Part shown: positions 50,171-60,280 of the stretch, piece after piece
Numbering within the stretch: position 1 is the first letter of the stretch
Layout: the number at the start of each line of letters is the position of its first letter
NCBI RefSeq assembly: GCF_003013715.1
Contig: NC_072818.1
Location: forward strand, 558,001-622,000
From: Candidozyma auris
Lineage: Eukaryota; Ascomycota; Pichiomycetes; Serinales; Metschnikowiaceae
Length of the DNA stretch: 64,000 nt
Reading direction: 5' to 3'
Position numbers and translations under genes: made by a program
Notes under the pieces: model-generated
What the model saw: only the letters and a program-made list of their open reading frames with translations
Told to the model about the DNA's origin: nothing
The model's database searches: none

Positions 50171-50770
50171 GTGGGAGCAGTTGGTGTGGGCCTGTCGAAT
50201 TGACTAGAGTCGAACTGTGGACTGTGTTTGGAACAGAATATGGTTGAAGATGTGAAAGGCGTTCTTGACGCTTGGAATTGAGTATCAGTGGTGAAATTTG
50301 AAACTGGATGTGTCTGTGATTCTCGTTGTTGGGTGTGGTTTGTGAGTGTATGCTGTAATAGCCCAATGATTGCAAAAATGATCACCTGAAGAGTGATGAA
50401 CCAGTGAAGCATGCTATTCGCTTTCTTTTCCTTGCATTTGCGCCAAAGTGCAATAGGAGCGTTCACAGTAAAACTGCTTCATAATTGATAGAGAGTGACT
50501 TCACTACCTGCTATAAAGAACATGTAACGAAGCAGAAGTGGATCTAAGGTGCACTAAGATGTTTATCTTCCTGGTATAGAGCCAAGTATTGTGCTCTTAT
50601 ATCTCTTCTCTGGGTAATCACTCTAGCCTTGTGAAGGGTCTGAATTTACCATTATGAAACACGCTCTTCATCTGAATTAGAGAAGCATCCTCTCCATGTG
50701 CAACTCTATTCCCTACAACGACCACCTACTCACTACACTCGTCATCACACGTAATATCTTTTCATAGAGC

Positions 50771-51232
50771 CTAGCACATCTTGCCCACCCACAGAGTTCC
50801 TTCCTTGCAGACCGGACAGAGCTGCCCCAACCAGTACTCCAAGTACATCATCACCTCCTTCAACATCTGGACATGAAGCTCGTTTAAGTTCACGCTATTG
50901 ATGATTCTGAAATGGAGCAAAATCTTTCTCATCGACAGCACCACACGTTCTGGCTCAATCTTGTACTTGCGCAGCCACGCTACCACAACAAGAACACTGG
51001 CATTAGTAGCTAACGACACATATCATTTCATCTTGAGCTTCACATGCTCCTCACGAATACCAAGGCGGCTTTCTAGTAAGTCGTTTAAGGCAATAAGGCT
51101 GTTTACAGGCAGCGGAACGGTGTCATTGTTCACAAGAAGCTTATCTTCGTCCCAAAAGCCCATTGAGTACAACCGTTTAGTCCGCGCCGACAAGACCCTG
51201 GCTTTCGCCAACATCGAATTCATCCGGCTCAT
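50771..51232 (-). CDS. Unknown small gene interrupted by one in-frame TGA
   Basis: From ATG at 51232 the frame runs 69 codons to a TGA (51025-51023), then stays open in the same frame for 84 more codons to TAG at 50771. Both halves look protein-like: MSRMNSMLAKARVLSARTKR before, and VVVAWLRKYKIEPERVVLSM with a Cys-rich end (GQLCPVCKEGTLWVGKMC) after. TACTAAT then CCAG follow the TGA within 30 bases, so a short intron is conceivable, but no donor in the right phase is present. Alternatives: sequencing error, stop readthrough, recent pseudogene, or two unrelated frames. Family not recognised. It follows the Vip1-like gene by 115 bp. Confidence 0.45.
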
Positions 51233-51347
51233 CTTTTGTGTGATTATAATTCAACAAGGTAGAAAAACGAAATGGGTGCAAAAATGCGACCTGCTAATGT
51301 CTTCATAGTTGGTGATTTCGCACCAGCTATGGAAGGGCTCAAGGAGC

Positions 51348-52187
51348 CTACTGTTTCTCAGAAATAGGAGCGGCATCCGGAGCAGCTTCGGAGGCGGCTG
51401 CATCTCCCGTAGCAGAGGGTTTGTCCGCCTTCTTCAATTCATACAACCTCTTTGCTTCTCTGTGAACGTCCTGCACCTCCTTCGAGATCTGCTTGTAGAA
51501 GTCGTGAACCTTCATACCAAACGGGTGGTTCGACGCCTTTTCAAAGTAGTATTGCAACTTCTGCTGGTACGACAGTCCTTGGAACGACTGGGAGAGTGAC
51601 AGAATCAGCTCCTGGGCCTTGTTGAGCCCACGGTTCGCGTGGGTGCCTGGTTCTTGACTGCCAAGGTACTTTTGGTCCAAATCGGTTAAAAACGCCTTGA
51701 ATTTGTTGGAGTACCCTTTTTCGTTATCGAACTTGACCGCCCGGTTGATCAAGTCGTCCGACAAGACGTAGCCCAGGGCCAAAAGCTGAGCCAAGATCGC
51801 CAGCTTGGGCTTCTCTTCCTGCAGAATGTCATCGTAGGTCTTATCGCCCGTGATGGTAGCATCATCGCCTTTCTCCTTGCTTTCGCTTGGCTGATCACTT
51901 TGGATCTTGTTATCGCCAGCAACCTCCTTCTTGTTTGGAACTTCACCGTATGTGGGCAATTTCTCTTCGCTCACGACAATTGGCACGTTGTCTAATTCTG
52001 CATCGTTCAAGAGCAACGCCGTAGAAAGAGCTTTCTCCAGCTCGAAGTTAACCTGAAACTTCTGGTAGCCCTTTTCGTCCAGCCCAAGAGGCTCCACCAG
52101 CCTGATCACGCCGCAGAAGGCAAAGAATTCCTTCAACTTGGCGGCGCCAATTGACTTGGACACGTGAGACACAACTACCAGGGACAT
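51348..52187 (-). CDS. RRM protein, fission yeast Vip1-like
   Basis: 279 codons. An N-terminal RNA-recognition-like fold (about 1-75: SLVVVSHVSKSIGAAKLKEFF, then KFQVNFELEKALSTALLLND) is followed by a charged linker (about 75-110), a helical region (KAFLTDLDQKYLGSQEPGT, GLNKAQELILSLSQSFQGLS) and an Ala/Glu-rich tail. This is the layout of S. pombe Vip1 and its fungal relatives, not of the inositol kinase also called Vip1. Function is poorly known. High codon bias suggests an abundant protein. Confidence 0.8.
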   Translation of the reverse strand: MSLVVVSHVSKSIGAAKLKEFFAFCGVIRLVEPLGLDEKGYQKFQVNFELEKALSTALLLNDAELDNVPIVVSEEKLPTYGEVPNKKEVAGDNKIQSDQPSESKEKGDDATITGDKTYDDILQEEKPKLAILAQLLALGYVLSDDLINRAVKFDNEKGYSNKFKAFLTDLDQKYLGSQEPGTHANRGLNKAQELILSLSQSFQGLSYQQKLQYYFEKASNHPFGMKVHDFYKQISKEVQDVHREAKRLYELKKADKPSATGDAAASEAAPDAAPISEKQ

Positions 52188-52710
52188 AATTCTAGAAATG
52201 TAAAAATCTGGTTCTTAAAAGAAGATCGAAAAATTCGTGAAATGTTCAATTCCTCCAGAAATCACCTGTGCTTTTATACTTGTGGGGGATTTCAGGTGTC
52301 TCCCTAATGCGCGGCGAGGCTTGTGCGGCAAGAGAAAGTGACTCTCTGCGTGGTGCTTTTTGGCCATTTAAACTGTAGCCAGTGCGCGAGTGGGACCATG
52401 AGAAGGGCAAGGTCCTTTGGGGGAACCCCTCGATTGGGGAATGTTTCACAAATGGAGTGACCTCAATTGCAGGTGAATTTTTTTTGTCTTTCTTTTTTTT
52501 CTTCAAAAATTTACCAGGTGGCGTTTGCAAGTTTTCTATTGGCCACGTCGACTGTGGCAAGACCCCTCTTTTGGGCCTGACCTTCTTCGCCTCATTTGCC
52601 CCCTTCTGGAAGCTTGCTTTTTCGCAACCATTTCAAAAGCGAAGGATCGAAGCACTCAACAAAGGATGATGTAAATCACTCACATTGTTGGGCCAGATGC
52701 TTATGTCAAA
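52188..52710. other. Upstream region of the Vip1-like gene
   Basis: 523 bp. T-rich stretches at about 52478-52504 and one one-mismatch motif (52620). No gene seen. Confidence 0.4.
52620..52630 (-). promoter_or_regulatory. Degenerate recurrent motif (TTTCGCAACCA on +)
   Basis: One mismatch (A for G), 433 bp upstream of the Vip1-like gene. Confidence 0.35.
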
Positions 52711-54375
52711 TCATGGTAGCACAACCAACGGGATGGCAAATTTGAATTCTGTGCCCTCGTTGTCAAACTTGTACTCTTGCAAATAGTCGGCGTAGCCCTT
52801 GATGTCGTTGTTCCCACTGAGCTCGGTGAAGTCGTTGAGTAGAAACTTACACACAAAGAAGTAGCGGAGGTCCATGAACGCCAGGCTCTGAAACTGCTGG
52901 GTGGCGTGCCGAGGCAAGTTGAGCATGTTGCTCACGCTGACGGGACTGCTATCTGAGTCCCAGTGTGCTGCCAACGCCGTGGCGAGAAGATTGGTTTTGA
53001 TTGTGGGCGTCACTTTGTATGTGTTGACAAACTGTTTCTTTTCAGGGAGATTGAAGATCTCGTGTGCTTCCACGTAGGCGTAGTAGCCTACCACTCGAGC
53101 ACAATCTCCATGTTGATTTTCCACATCGAGGAAGAAGTGCACATCGTCGCCTACGTGGTAGAAGGGCTTCGACATTGTGAGTGTGCAAAGAGCCACGCCA
53201 TTTACACGAATTTGGTAGCTGACCCGTAGTTTGGCTGGTAGTTGTGAGATGAGGCCCTTGTTCTCGGTCAAGGGCTTCAGAACAGAGCTCTTGCGCCGCT
53301 CGTTGGCAGCCACGACTTGCACGTCGCTTTCGATGAGAGTGTCGATATCTCTGAGTAACTTTTCTTTAGAGCCTTTGTTGTTGGGCTTTTCCTTCTGCTT
53401 TCCTCGCACTTCGGTCTCCCACAGCGTATCCACCACTGGCTCTTGCAAGTAGTCAGCCTGAAGCCATTCTCTGTCCCATCCTTTCTTGCCCAGACGAAAC
53501 TCGAAGGGGAAGTACATGTTTCTCGGAGTCAATTGGCCGTTTATCTCCTCTGAGACGCCCACTATAAGCGAATAACCAATAGACACGAGTCCAGTATCGC
53601 CTGTTGCACCCGTCAGCTTGGTATTGTACGAAGGAGGAAGATCATTCAGCGGTTTGGGCACCTTCAACACATATCTGTCACTCTTGCCTGGTGAGAGAAT
53701 TGTCTTTGAAAACAAAAGCAGCTGGGCTGTAACATAAAACGGAATCACGTTCTGAGACACTTCCCTCGCCAATTCTTCAGCGTGGGTATCTGGGTTGTCT
53801 GGCGGACTGATTAATGTGTTGAAGGGGTAAACTAGGTCGTGAATCAAATACTGGGTTCTTGCATCGTAACGGTGGGAGTTGAGGTCGCTTACACCACCGG
53901 TCCGCTTCTTAGCACCATTGTCCCCGGCAAATGTCTTTAGAAAAGGCGTCTTTCTCACAGTGTCAATTTGCACATCCAAATCTTCTTTGCCGTACATCTC
54001 AAGGTACTGAGGATTCTTCCAGTACGGGTTGTTGGCAGGGTTCGAGGACCCATCTGTGCCCACATGGTTGTTCAAGCGAATGTACCCGAGAAGCTGGACG
54101 TACCCAAGAAGAAGACGTGTCTCCTGAGGCTCTAAGTCGACAGCAGCAACCGATTCCTGCGAAAAGAAGCCCAGAAACCAACTGTCCAGCGTCTTTTTCG
54201 GTGTGCCTGTCTGCTTTTCCCGGCCATTGGCTTCTCTCTTCACTGTGCTTGTAATCTCGACCAGGCACTCGAAAAAGTCAGGTTCCAGTGGGATGTCGTT
54301 GTATGTTACAGAAATAGCATAGTTTGCAAGTGAATCTTTAGTCAATCTGTGGCCCAAGGGGTTTATCGAGGGCAT
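52711..54375 (-). CDS. RGP1: Rgp1, subunit of the Ypt6 guanine nucleotide exchange factor
   Basis: 554 codons (S. cerevisiae Rgp1 is 663). With Ric1 it activates the Rab Ypt6 at the Golgi for endosome-to-Golgi transport. Seen: an arrestin-like N-terminal segment (ISVTYNDIPLEPDFFECLV); LLLFSKTILSPGKSDRYVLK; PLNDLPPSYNTKLTGATGD; IGYSLIVGVSEEINGQ; and a second beta-rich segment (SYQIRVNGVALCTLTMSKPF, YHVGDDVHFFLDVENQ) typical of the Rgp1 family. The C-terminal AFMDLRYFFVCKFLLNDF also fits. There is no PY or ubiquitin-ligase motif, so another arrestin-related protein is less likely. Confidence 0.75.
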   Translation of the reverse strand: MPSINPLGHRLTKDSLANYAISVTYNDIPLEPDFFECLVEITSTVKREANGREKQTGTPKKTLDSWFLGFFSQESVAAVDLEPQETRLLLGYVQLLGYIRLNNHVGTDGSSNPANNPYWKNPQYLEMYGKEDLDVQIDTVRKTPFLKTFAGDNGAKKRTGGVSDLNSHRYDARTQYLIHDLVYPFNTLISPPDNPDTHAEELAREVSQNVIPFYVTAQLLLFSKTILSPGKSDRYVLKVPKPLNDLPPSYNTKLTGATGDTGLVSIGYSLIVGVSEEINGQLTPRNMYFPFEFRLGKKGWDREWLQADYLQEPVVDTLWETEVRGKQKEKPNNKGSKEKLLRDIDTLIESDVQVVAANERRKSSVLKPLTENKGLISQLPAKLRVSYQIRVNGVALCTLTMSKPFYHVGDDVHFFLDVENQHGDCARVVGYYAYVEAHEIFNLPEKKQFVNTYKVTPTIKTNLLATALAAHWDSDSSPVSVSNMLNLPRHATQQFQSLAFMDLRYFFVCKFLLNDFTELSGNNDIKGYADYLQEYKFDNEGTEFKFAIPLVVLP

Positions 54376-54855
54376 GGATTATGGCGGGGTTGATTTGACG
54401 GTGGAGTTTGGTGTTGTGTGGTGGTACTTGTGGTAATACTAGTTAGATTTTTGAATATGGATGGTTGGTGTCTTAGCGTTTAACGCCTTATTTGATTGAA
54501 ACTCTCTTAACACAAGCAAGTGGCTTGATATACCTCGATCAGGGTAGGTACCCAGTATAGTCGAGGTGTTGATATGTGTACTACCTGGCTGCAGTACGCT
54601 CTAATGGCTGCAAATGGAGGTTACTCTCAATCCCACAAGGCTACAACTAGCTCTATAATCGACTTTGTCTCCTACAATAGCGTATCCTGTTTCTCTTATT
54701 GACTGAAACTCCACAAAAATGCTCCATATCGACAGCGTAGGTCACTATCTACTCTTTGATGTTTTAAAAGTCATGAGCGAAACTGACACATGTGTCTGTC
54801 ACTACCCAATGTCTATCTGACTCAAGTATCATAAAATCAAACTCCTGCAAACGCA
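54376..54855. other. RGP1 promoter / HOG1 3' region
   Basis: 480 bp with one recurrent motif (54605). A minus-strand TCTAAC followed by ACAAG at about 54430 could mark a 5'-UTR intron of RGP1, but this is weak. Confidence 0.4.
54605..54615 (+). promoter_or_regulatory. Recurrent motif TGGCTGCAAAT
   Basis: Exact core match, 230 bp upstream of RGP1. Confidence 0.6.
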
Positions 54856-56049
54856 TTACGTCTCCTGAGGCTGTGCCTGCTCCTGTTTCTGGTCGTCGTT
54901 CACCGCATCGCCGTCCTTAACCAATGGAGGCTCCCCTTGCATCAACGACGCCTGGGCCTGAGCAGCATCGCCCAGCAACGAGGGGTCCTGGCCTGCGCCG
55001 CTCATCTGATGGAAATCCAAAATCTCCGAGTACATCATCACCCTCCAAGTGTCGACGGGCAAATCGGCATCGTTGAAACTCCAATCGAACTTGGTCTCGC
55101 AAATTGGCTCATCGGTAGGATCGTGGTAGGGCTCCATGTATGGGTGGGTCAAGGCATCTGCGGCGGAGATTCGCTTCTTTGGATCGAATATGAGCATCTT
55201 CAGAAGTAGGTCGATCGCCTCGGGCTCAACGTGGGTGCAGTTGGCAAACCGCTCGCTGAAAGGAATCGGCTCTCTGTGGGGCAAGCTCTGGACAAACCTC
55301 AAGGTGTTTTCCGAGCAGATGGTCTCGATCACGTCTGGTGGAGGCAGGCCCAAGAGCTCTGTGATGATGGAAAACTGGTGCACATGGTCTCTGCCCGGGA
55401 AGAGAGGTTTTCCTTCGATCATCTCGGCCAAAATGCAGCCAACAGACCACAAATCCACCTCAGTGTCGTACTTCTGCCACGTCAACATGATCTCGGGCGC
55501 TCTATAGTAACGAGTGGACACGTAGCCCGTCATTTGCGGGTCTTGCACTCTGGCCAAGCCAAAGTCGCAGATCTTCAAGTCACAATTCTCGTTGATCAAG
55601 ATATTCAGCGGCTTCAAGTCTCTGTGGATCACGCCCGCCGAGTGGACGTACTTGAGGCCCCTCAAGATCTGGTAGGTGAAGTACTGGATGAACTGTTTCT
55701 CCAAGGGTCTCGAGGTCAACAAGCGGTGCAAGTCTGTGCCCTGGAGCTCGGTGACAAAATAAATATCCTCCAAGGGCGACAAAAAAATGTCGTCCAACGT
55801 GATCAAATTCTCGTGGCGCAAGTGCTTGAGCAACTTGAGTTCTCGGTATGTTCTCTTTGCAAGCACCGACGTCAGGAAGGGCTTCATGATTTTCTTCACG
55901 GCGACGTTCTGGCCCGTCAACTTGTCGACTGCCAGGCACACAAGTCCAAACGCACCCATGCCCACCGGGTTGAGGTCGGTGTAGCGGCTGGTGATTTCGA
56001 ACACGGTGCCGAAGATCTGTGTTCTGGTGAACTCTCCCAGGGCGCTCAT
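54856..56049 (-). CDS. HOG1: Stress-activated MAP kinase Hog1
   Basis: 397 codons. A p38-type kinase for osmotic and oxidative stress. Seen: glycine loop VGMGAFGLV, catalytic Lys in AVKKIMK, HRDLKP, DFG, and the activation lip TGY at 174-176, the same numbers as S. cerevisiae. A Pbs2/phosphatase-docking region follows the kinase domain, and the C-terminal tail is Gln/Glu-rich. Residues 39, 59, 148 and 235 are CTG codons where S. cerevisiae Hog1 has Ser, including the Ser of HRDLKPSN, which shows that CTG is read as Ser. One recurrent motif lies 725 bp upstream. Confidence 0.98.
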   Translation of the reverse strand: MSALGEFTRTQIFGTVFEITSRYTDLNPVGMGAFGLVCLAVDKLTGQNVAVKKIMKPFLTSVLAKRTYRELKLLKHLRHENLITLDDIFLSPLEDIYFVTELQGTDLHRLLTSRPLEKQFIQYFTYQILRGLKYVHSAGVIHRDLKPLNILINENCDLKICDFGLARVQDPQMTGYVSTRYYRAPEIMLTWQKYDTEVDLWSVGCILAEMIEGKPLFPGRDHVHQFSIITELLGLPPPDVIETICSENTLRFVQSLPHREPIPFSERFANCTHVEPEAIDLLLKMLIFDPKKRISAADALTHPYMEPYHDPTDEPICETKFDWSFNDADLPVDTWRVMMYSEILDFHQMSGAGQDPSLLGDAAQAQASLMQGEPPLVKDGDAVNDDQKQEQAQPQET

Positions 56050-56773
56050 CGAAGAAGTAACGAAGCAGTTAGTGGCTTATTTTGGCTGGCTGTGGTTTGT
56101 TGCGAGATTCCTCCCGAAGGCGGTATAGCGAAGGGTAGAAAGGGTAAAACGGAAGAGGAACCGAAGAGGAAGAAAGTGGTAGGTTGGAAGTGTTGATTTT
56201 TTTTCGCGACTAGCACAGTTAACGAAGGCGAAGCTGGAGGTGTCTCAAATGCACACAGTGGGGAGGACTTTACATGGAAAAAGAAAAGAGGGTGTTTTCA
56301 TCTCGAGGCATGTTTTGGTGAGAGGTTGAGTTTATGTTTTTTTTTGTTGGTGGCGATCAATGGTGATCGAGGAAGTGTCCTGGGCATCTGGTTACTTTCA
56401 AGGTAGCGTCACTACTGAGATGGATGAGTGCACTGAATCGAATGATTCTGCTCTTCAAATTGATGATGTTACATTTGTAACGTATACGATTGGTTCGACT
56501 ACGTTATTTTAAACTGCTTTTTTCTCCGTTTCTTTTGACAATTGGTGGAGACTACGGAGAGTTCTTGAGGTTAGGCATTTTGCCGCGTATCTATTTTAAG
56601 CCCTCCGCTGGGTCCAGTGCATACGAAGCATACAGAGCAAAAAAATTAGAATCAACTTCACCTTCTAGCCAATAATTCAATGCATTGCTTTTTTTTTCTC
56701 CTTCTTTTTTTCCGTTAGTCTTCTGGACTCGATATGCTTTTTTACCTCCCTCTTGCACTGACGTCAATGCTGG

Positions 56774-56784
56774 TGGCTGCAAAA
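56774..56784 (+). promoter_or_regulatory. Recurrent motif TGGCTGCAAAA
   Basis: Exact match, 725 bp upstream of HOG1. Confidence 0.55.
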
Positions 56785-57493
56785 TCCAGTGCGATGATGT
56801 AATAGGCAAGCAGAGGCTTTTGGGTGCAAAAAATAGAAATAAGAAAACAGTCAAAGTAGGCAAAACATTGTGTAAAGAAATTTGAAATCATCATTTGAGA
56901 AACCCGTTTTCAGATAACAGCGTTGGTTGTAGGGGCGATTTTAGCCCGAGTTGCATTAGGCGCCTTCCCGCCTTGTCCTGAAGCCTGCTCAAATCAGGCA
57001 ATGGAAAACGACAAAGGAACTTGACATGGGCTTTGCGAAATAGTATAAGATGCTTTTAAGAGCGTTTTCCTTTTATAACGGTTTTTTCAACCTGCAATAG
57101 GGATCATGACCTGACTGACTCGATAGTTCAGATCTTGCTTTGTGATAGTCGAGTATTAATTCAACTAGTGACGGTCTCTGGTGCTATTTATATAAACGGT
57201 CACCAATTGTTTAAATCAGAGATCGAGGTGATAATTACGATACCTTACACTATCATACGACACCAAGAAGGTGCATGATATGCTGGTGTAGGATCGAAGT
57301 GTCACGAGAGTGAATTCTAAAAAATACAATACTTTGCACTACATTTCGCTTCGTAGAATCGTCTAGTTATGCAAGTGCTTAGCCAGAATTGCTAAACTCG
57401 TCCTAAATGCAATCGTCAGTCTCGGAGTCTCGTAAATGCCTCGTCCTTTTAGTGCTTCGTAGGTAAAACCTCAAGATTTAATGAAGCAAATTT

Positions 57494-57585
57494 TCAAGAA
57501 TAGCGGAATGCTCGGTAAGTAAAAACTCAAGCGTTAATGAAGCTTATCAAGAATAGCAGAATGCTTTCAAGAATAGCAGAATGCT
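57494..57585 (+). repeat. Three 19-bp repeats TCAAGAATAGC(A/G)GAATGCT
   Basis: Copies at 57494-57512, 57547-57565 and 57567-57585; the first has one change. A related TCAAG...TTAATGAAGC stretch precedes the first two, so a unit of about 53 bp was duplicated and its end duplicated again. Lies just past the CDC20 stop. Confidence 0.8.
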
Positions 57586-57671
57586 CAGTGAGTGGAAGTT
57601 CTCCTGAAAGAACACGTTTTTTAGATATTTTGAAGCAGACAGAGCCCATAAGTTTTTCATAAGCCTCCTCC

Positions 57672-59285
57672 TCATCGAAGCTCCATCAACCTCTTCATGT
57701 GCTTTTCGTTCCCCAAGGACTCCTTTTCAGCTTTCTTTCTCACGTCAAACAACGGCCAGAATTTCAAATTCTCGTCTCCTGCTACTGTTGCTAGCGTGGT
57801 TCCGTCAGGGCTCATGCACCCGCTCAACACCCTCGAGTCATGGGCCAGAGAAATCTCTCCTGTTTTCTGAAGCGTAGGATAATTGAAAAGAGAAATGCTG
57901 TTCAGCGGGTATCCGTGAGTGGCCACGATCTCGTACCCCGTCTTGCTTTCGTACCCCCAATTGAGGGAAGACACCTGGGACTCAGTCTCAATCAGATTCA
58001 CTCTGGCCCCAGTCGAAGTGTTCCAGAAATGTATACATTTATCAGAAGTCCCTCCTCCTGTTGCTAGAAGAGAATTTTGGAAAGGACACCACGCCATTGC
58101 CTTGACGGCAGCTCTGTGGTTGGTTTTCTTGAATATAGGCTCCAGCGTCAGCCTAGCATCCCACACAGCGACCAAATTGTCGTTAGCACCCGAGCAAAAC
58201 TGCTGGGAGTCGCCTCTGTACTCTAATCCACAAATCTCTGCTGCATGAGTGTTCTCCAATTTGGAAACCAAGTGGTCGTTGACTCGAACGTCACTATGGT
58301 AAATGGTGCCTTCACGAGAGCCCAGAGCCAAAAGATGTGACAGCCAGCAATGGGCAGCGACCCTTGAACCTGTTCCGTGTGATAGAGTTCTCAACCTGGA
58401 GTTTGTCTCGATGTCCCAGATCTCGATGGTGCCGTCCTCCTTGCCCACAGATATGTATGAGCCATCTTCAGACCACCGCAAAGAAGTCACTAGCATGGCC
58501 TTGGGGAGCTCGCAAAGAAGCCCTACCAGCCCTGTAGAGGCGTTCCACACGTAGACAGTGTCTTCAAGGCCAATGGCTATGAGGTTGCTCAGCGCCCATG
58601 CAACTAGATTGAGGTAGAAGTCGTCTACGATGTTTGGAGCATCGAGCACTCTTTCTGGGGCGGTGGGGATCTTCTTCGCTCGTGCTGACGCCAACGATGG
58701 TCTGAGAGAAGAAGGCAATTTTTGAGCCGTGGTTCCGTGGGCTACTACGCTGAACACGCTGAGCGGCTTGCTTCTTTCTGGAGGTGCTGGGCGGTAGCAC
58801 AAGATACGCGAGTTCATGTCGAGCCCACAGGCCTCTGCAACATGATGCTGGTAGATTTTCGATGTTTGCGCCTTGATGTGTGTCTGAGGCAGAGCGTTTG
58901 GGTGGGGCAGCTCGTGCTGGGGAGTGAGCTTGTTCAGAGTCAGGTTTCTATGGCTGGGGATGAATCTATCTGTCTGAGAGGCCTCTGCTGGGGTCAAAAG
59001 TGAGGTGGATCTTCTAAGTTTCGCTGGTTTTGGCGGCGAGAGCAACGGGTTGCGGGAGTCTGCAATCGACAGCACCGACAGCGTAAGTGCTGGCTGCAAC
59101 TTCAAAGGGAACTGGGGTCTCTTGATGGCATTGAACGTTTTTGGCGGCTCCAAGTGGGAAAGTTTCCTTTTGGGCGGCAGCGGAGGCCCTTCGACAGACC
59201 TTTTTCTCAGCACCAGGGGACGAAGATTGTCCAACACGAACGACGAGGCGGTGGAGTCGTGGAAGGGAGTCTTCAAGTCAGCCAT
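57672..59285 (-). CDS. CDC20: APC/C activator Cdc20
   Basis: 537 codons. Cdc20 brings substrates to the anaphase-promoting complex and is the target of Mad3. Seen: C-box DRFIPSHRNLTL (about 106); a CRY/KILR-like region SRILCYRPAPP; then KIPTAPERVLDAPNIVDDF; and seven WD40 repeats from about 220 to 525 (NLIAIGLEDTVYVWNASTG, DGTIEIWDIETNS, NDNLVAVWDA, LATGGGTSDKCIHFWN). YVWNASTG and the PTAPERVLDAP segment mark Cdc20 rather than Cdh1 or Ama1. The protein ends LR, near the Ile-Arg tail used for APC binding. Confidence 0.93.
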   Translation of the reverse strand: MADLKTPFHDSTASSFVLDNLRPLVLRKRSVEGPPLPPKRKLSHLEPPKTFNAIKRPQFPLKLQPALTLSVLSIADSRNPLLSPPKPAKLRRSTSLLTPAEASQTDRFIPSHRNLTLNKLTPQHELPHPNALPQTHIKAQTSKIYQHHVAEACGLDMNSRILCYRPAPPERSKPLSVFSVVAHGTTAQKLPSSLRPSLASARAKKIPTAPERVLDAPNIVDDFYLNLVAWALSNLIAIGLEDTVYVWNASTGLVGLLCELPKAMLVTSLRWSEDGSYISVGKEDGTIEIWDIETNSRLRTLSHGTGSRVAAHCWLSHLLALGSREGTIYHSDVRVNDHLVSKLENTHAAEICGLEYRGDSQQFCSGANDNLVAVWDARLTLEPIFKKTNHRAAVKAMAWCPFQNSLLATGGGTSDKCIHFWNTSTGARVNLIETESQVSSLNWGYESKTGYEIVATHGYPLNSISLFNYPTLQKTGEISLAHDSRVLSGCMSPDGTTLATVAGDENLKFWPLFDVRKKAEKESLGNEKHMKRLMELR

Positions 59286-59443
59286 TGGCGATTTGGCGAG
59301 GAGACGACGAAAACGGTGATAGATAAGGGGGTTCTCTGAAACCGTTTTTTTCTCCTTGCTCTGTGGATCACGACGTGCCGTGCTATTAACTTTCCCAAAA
59401 GAGGAACCGAGGGGCAGAGAAGAAATTGCTGGGTTTGTGGGAA

Positions 59444-59454
59444 TGGCTGCGAAA
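59444..59454 (+). promoter_or_regulatory. Recurrent motif TGGCTGCGAAA
   Basis: Exact match, 159 bp upstream of CDC20, antisense to it. Confidence 0.6.
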
Positions 59455-59831
59455 AAGTGTTGATGTTGTCGCCCAAATAGGAAAGGGGTTTCTCGAGGGT
59501 GGGAGCAATGTGCAGCGCCCAGGGTAGAGTCAATGAATAGAAGCCAGGGCTGAGAATGCTTGGAAGGTGTTCGGCGAGTGGAAGGCTTGAAAGAATTGGC
59601 GTTTGTTTACGCAGTCTATTGCAATGGAATGTAGCAATGATGTAATCTGAGGAGGAGAAGCTTGTCAGTTCAAAGTGCGGAAGGAGCCCATAAATCAGAA
59701 ATTTGATGGATGCAAAGAAATTATTCTTCTCCACCAGGTGATAGAGTTTGATTTCACTTTCTGGATTTCTTATACTATTGGTATGTTTTTGGTATGATTT
59801 GATCTCTTGGTATGCTCCAGGTAGTTTACAC

Positions 59832-59842
59832 TTTCGCAGCCA
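59832..59842 (-). promoter_or_regulatory. Recurrent motif (TTTCGCAGCCA on +)
   Basis: Exact match, 439 bp upstream of VPS20. Confidence 0.6.
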
Positions 59843-59940
59843 ATGCGACGAAAAGCTGTCGAATTCGACAAACCTCGTGTAATCCAAACGTCAACATGAG
59901 AATACTCAAAGAGATGAAATTTTCCGGTTGAGTTTTATAT

Positions 59941-59975
59941 TTTTTTTTTATTTTTTTTTTTATTTTTTTTTTTTT
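59941..59975 (+). repeat. Long T-tract
   Basis: 35 bases, all T except A at 59950 and 59962. Probably a nucleosome-excluding tract in the VPS20 promoter. Confidence 0.9.
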
Positions 59976-60280
59976 GGCCATATTGTCAATTGAGATCTCT
60001 TTTTCAACCCTTGCGTGTACCTCTGTTGCTTGAGATGTCACTCTGTTGCTTAGAAGCACTCTGTCGCTCGCATTGCTCCACACAAAGACAACTTGAACGG
60101 CAAAAGGTCTCTATGAAATTTCAATTTTTTCATTTCAATTGCCCCACAGTCCACGCCTTGATCTCCTGTCTTGATTCACGTAATACCACATCTTTCCCAA
60201 ATGTGTCACGTGCGCTCTCCGTATCTTGGTTATCAGTGACAAGCCTCCACAACCACAAATCTTTCCAACCCACTAGCTTC

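Larger units (their letters stand above)
49191..50770. other. Long upstream region of SFC1
   Basis: 1.58 kb. The SFC1-proximal part has the TATA and GC-rich, CGG-triplet-containing DNA at about 49500-49580, as expected for Zn-cluster activators of gluconeogenesis; I could not identify an exact CSRE. One recurrent motif lies at 50160. The 50038-50466 minus frame looks like chance translation. Confidence 0.5.
56050..57671. other. Long region between HOG1 start and CDC20 end
   Basis: 1.62 kb. It has a recurrent motif (56774), T- and A-runs, and an imperfect 19-bp repeat cluster (57494-57585). The 56490 and 56591 frames overlap each other on opposite strands and look like chance. No gene seen. 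Confidence 0.5.
59286..60280. other. Divergent promoter region CDC20 / VPS20
   Basis: 995 bp with two recurrent motifs, one facing each gene (59444, 59832), and a long T-tract (59941-59975). Open frames here are chance. Confidence 0.5.

Noticed and set aside
50038..50466. 142-codon minus-strand frame in the SFC1 upstream region
   Set aside because: No ATG at its start, Thr/Ser/Gln-rich random-looking product, and it contains the recurrent promoter motif.
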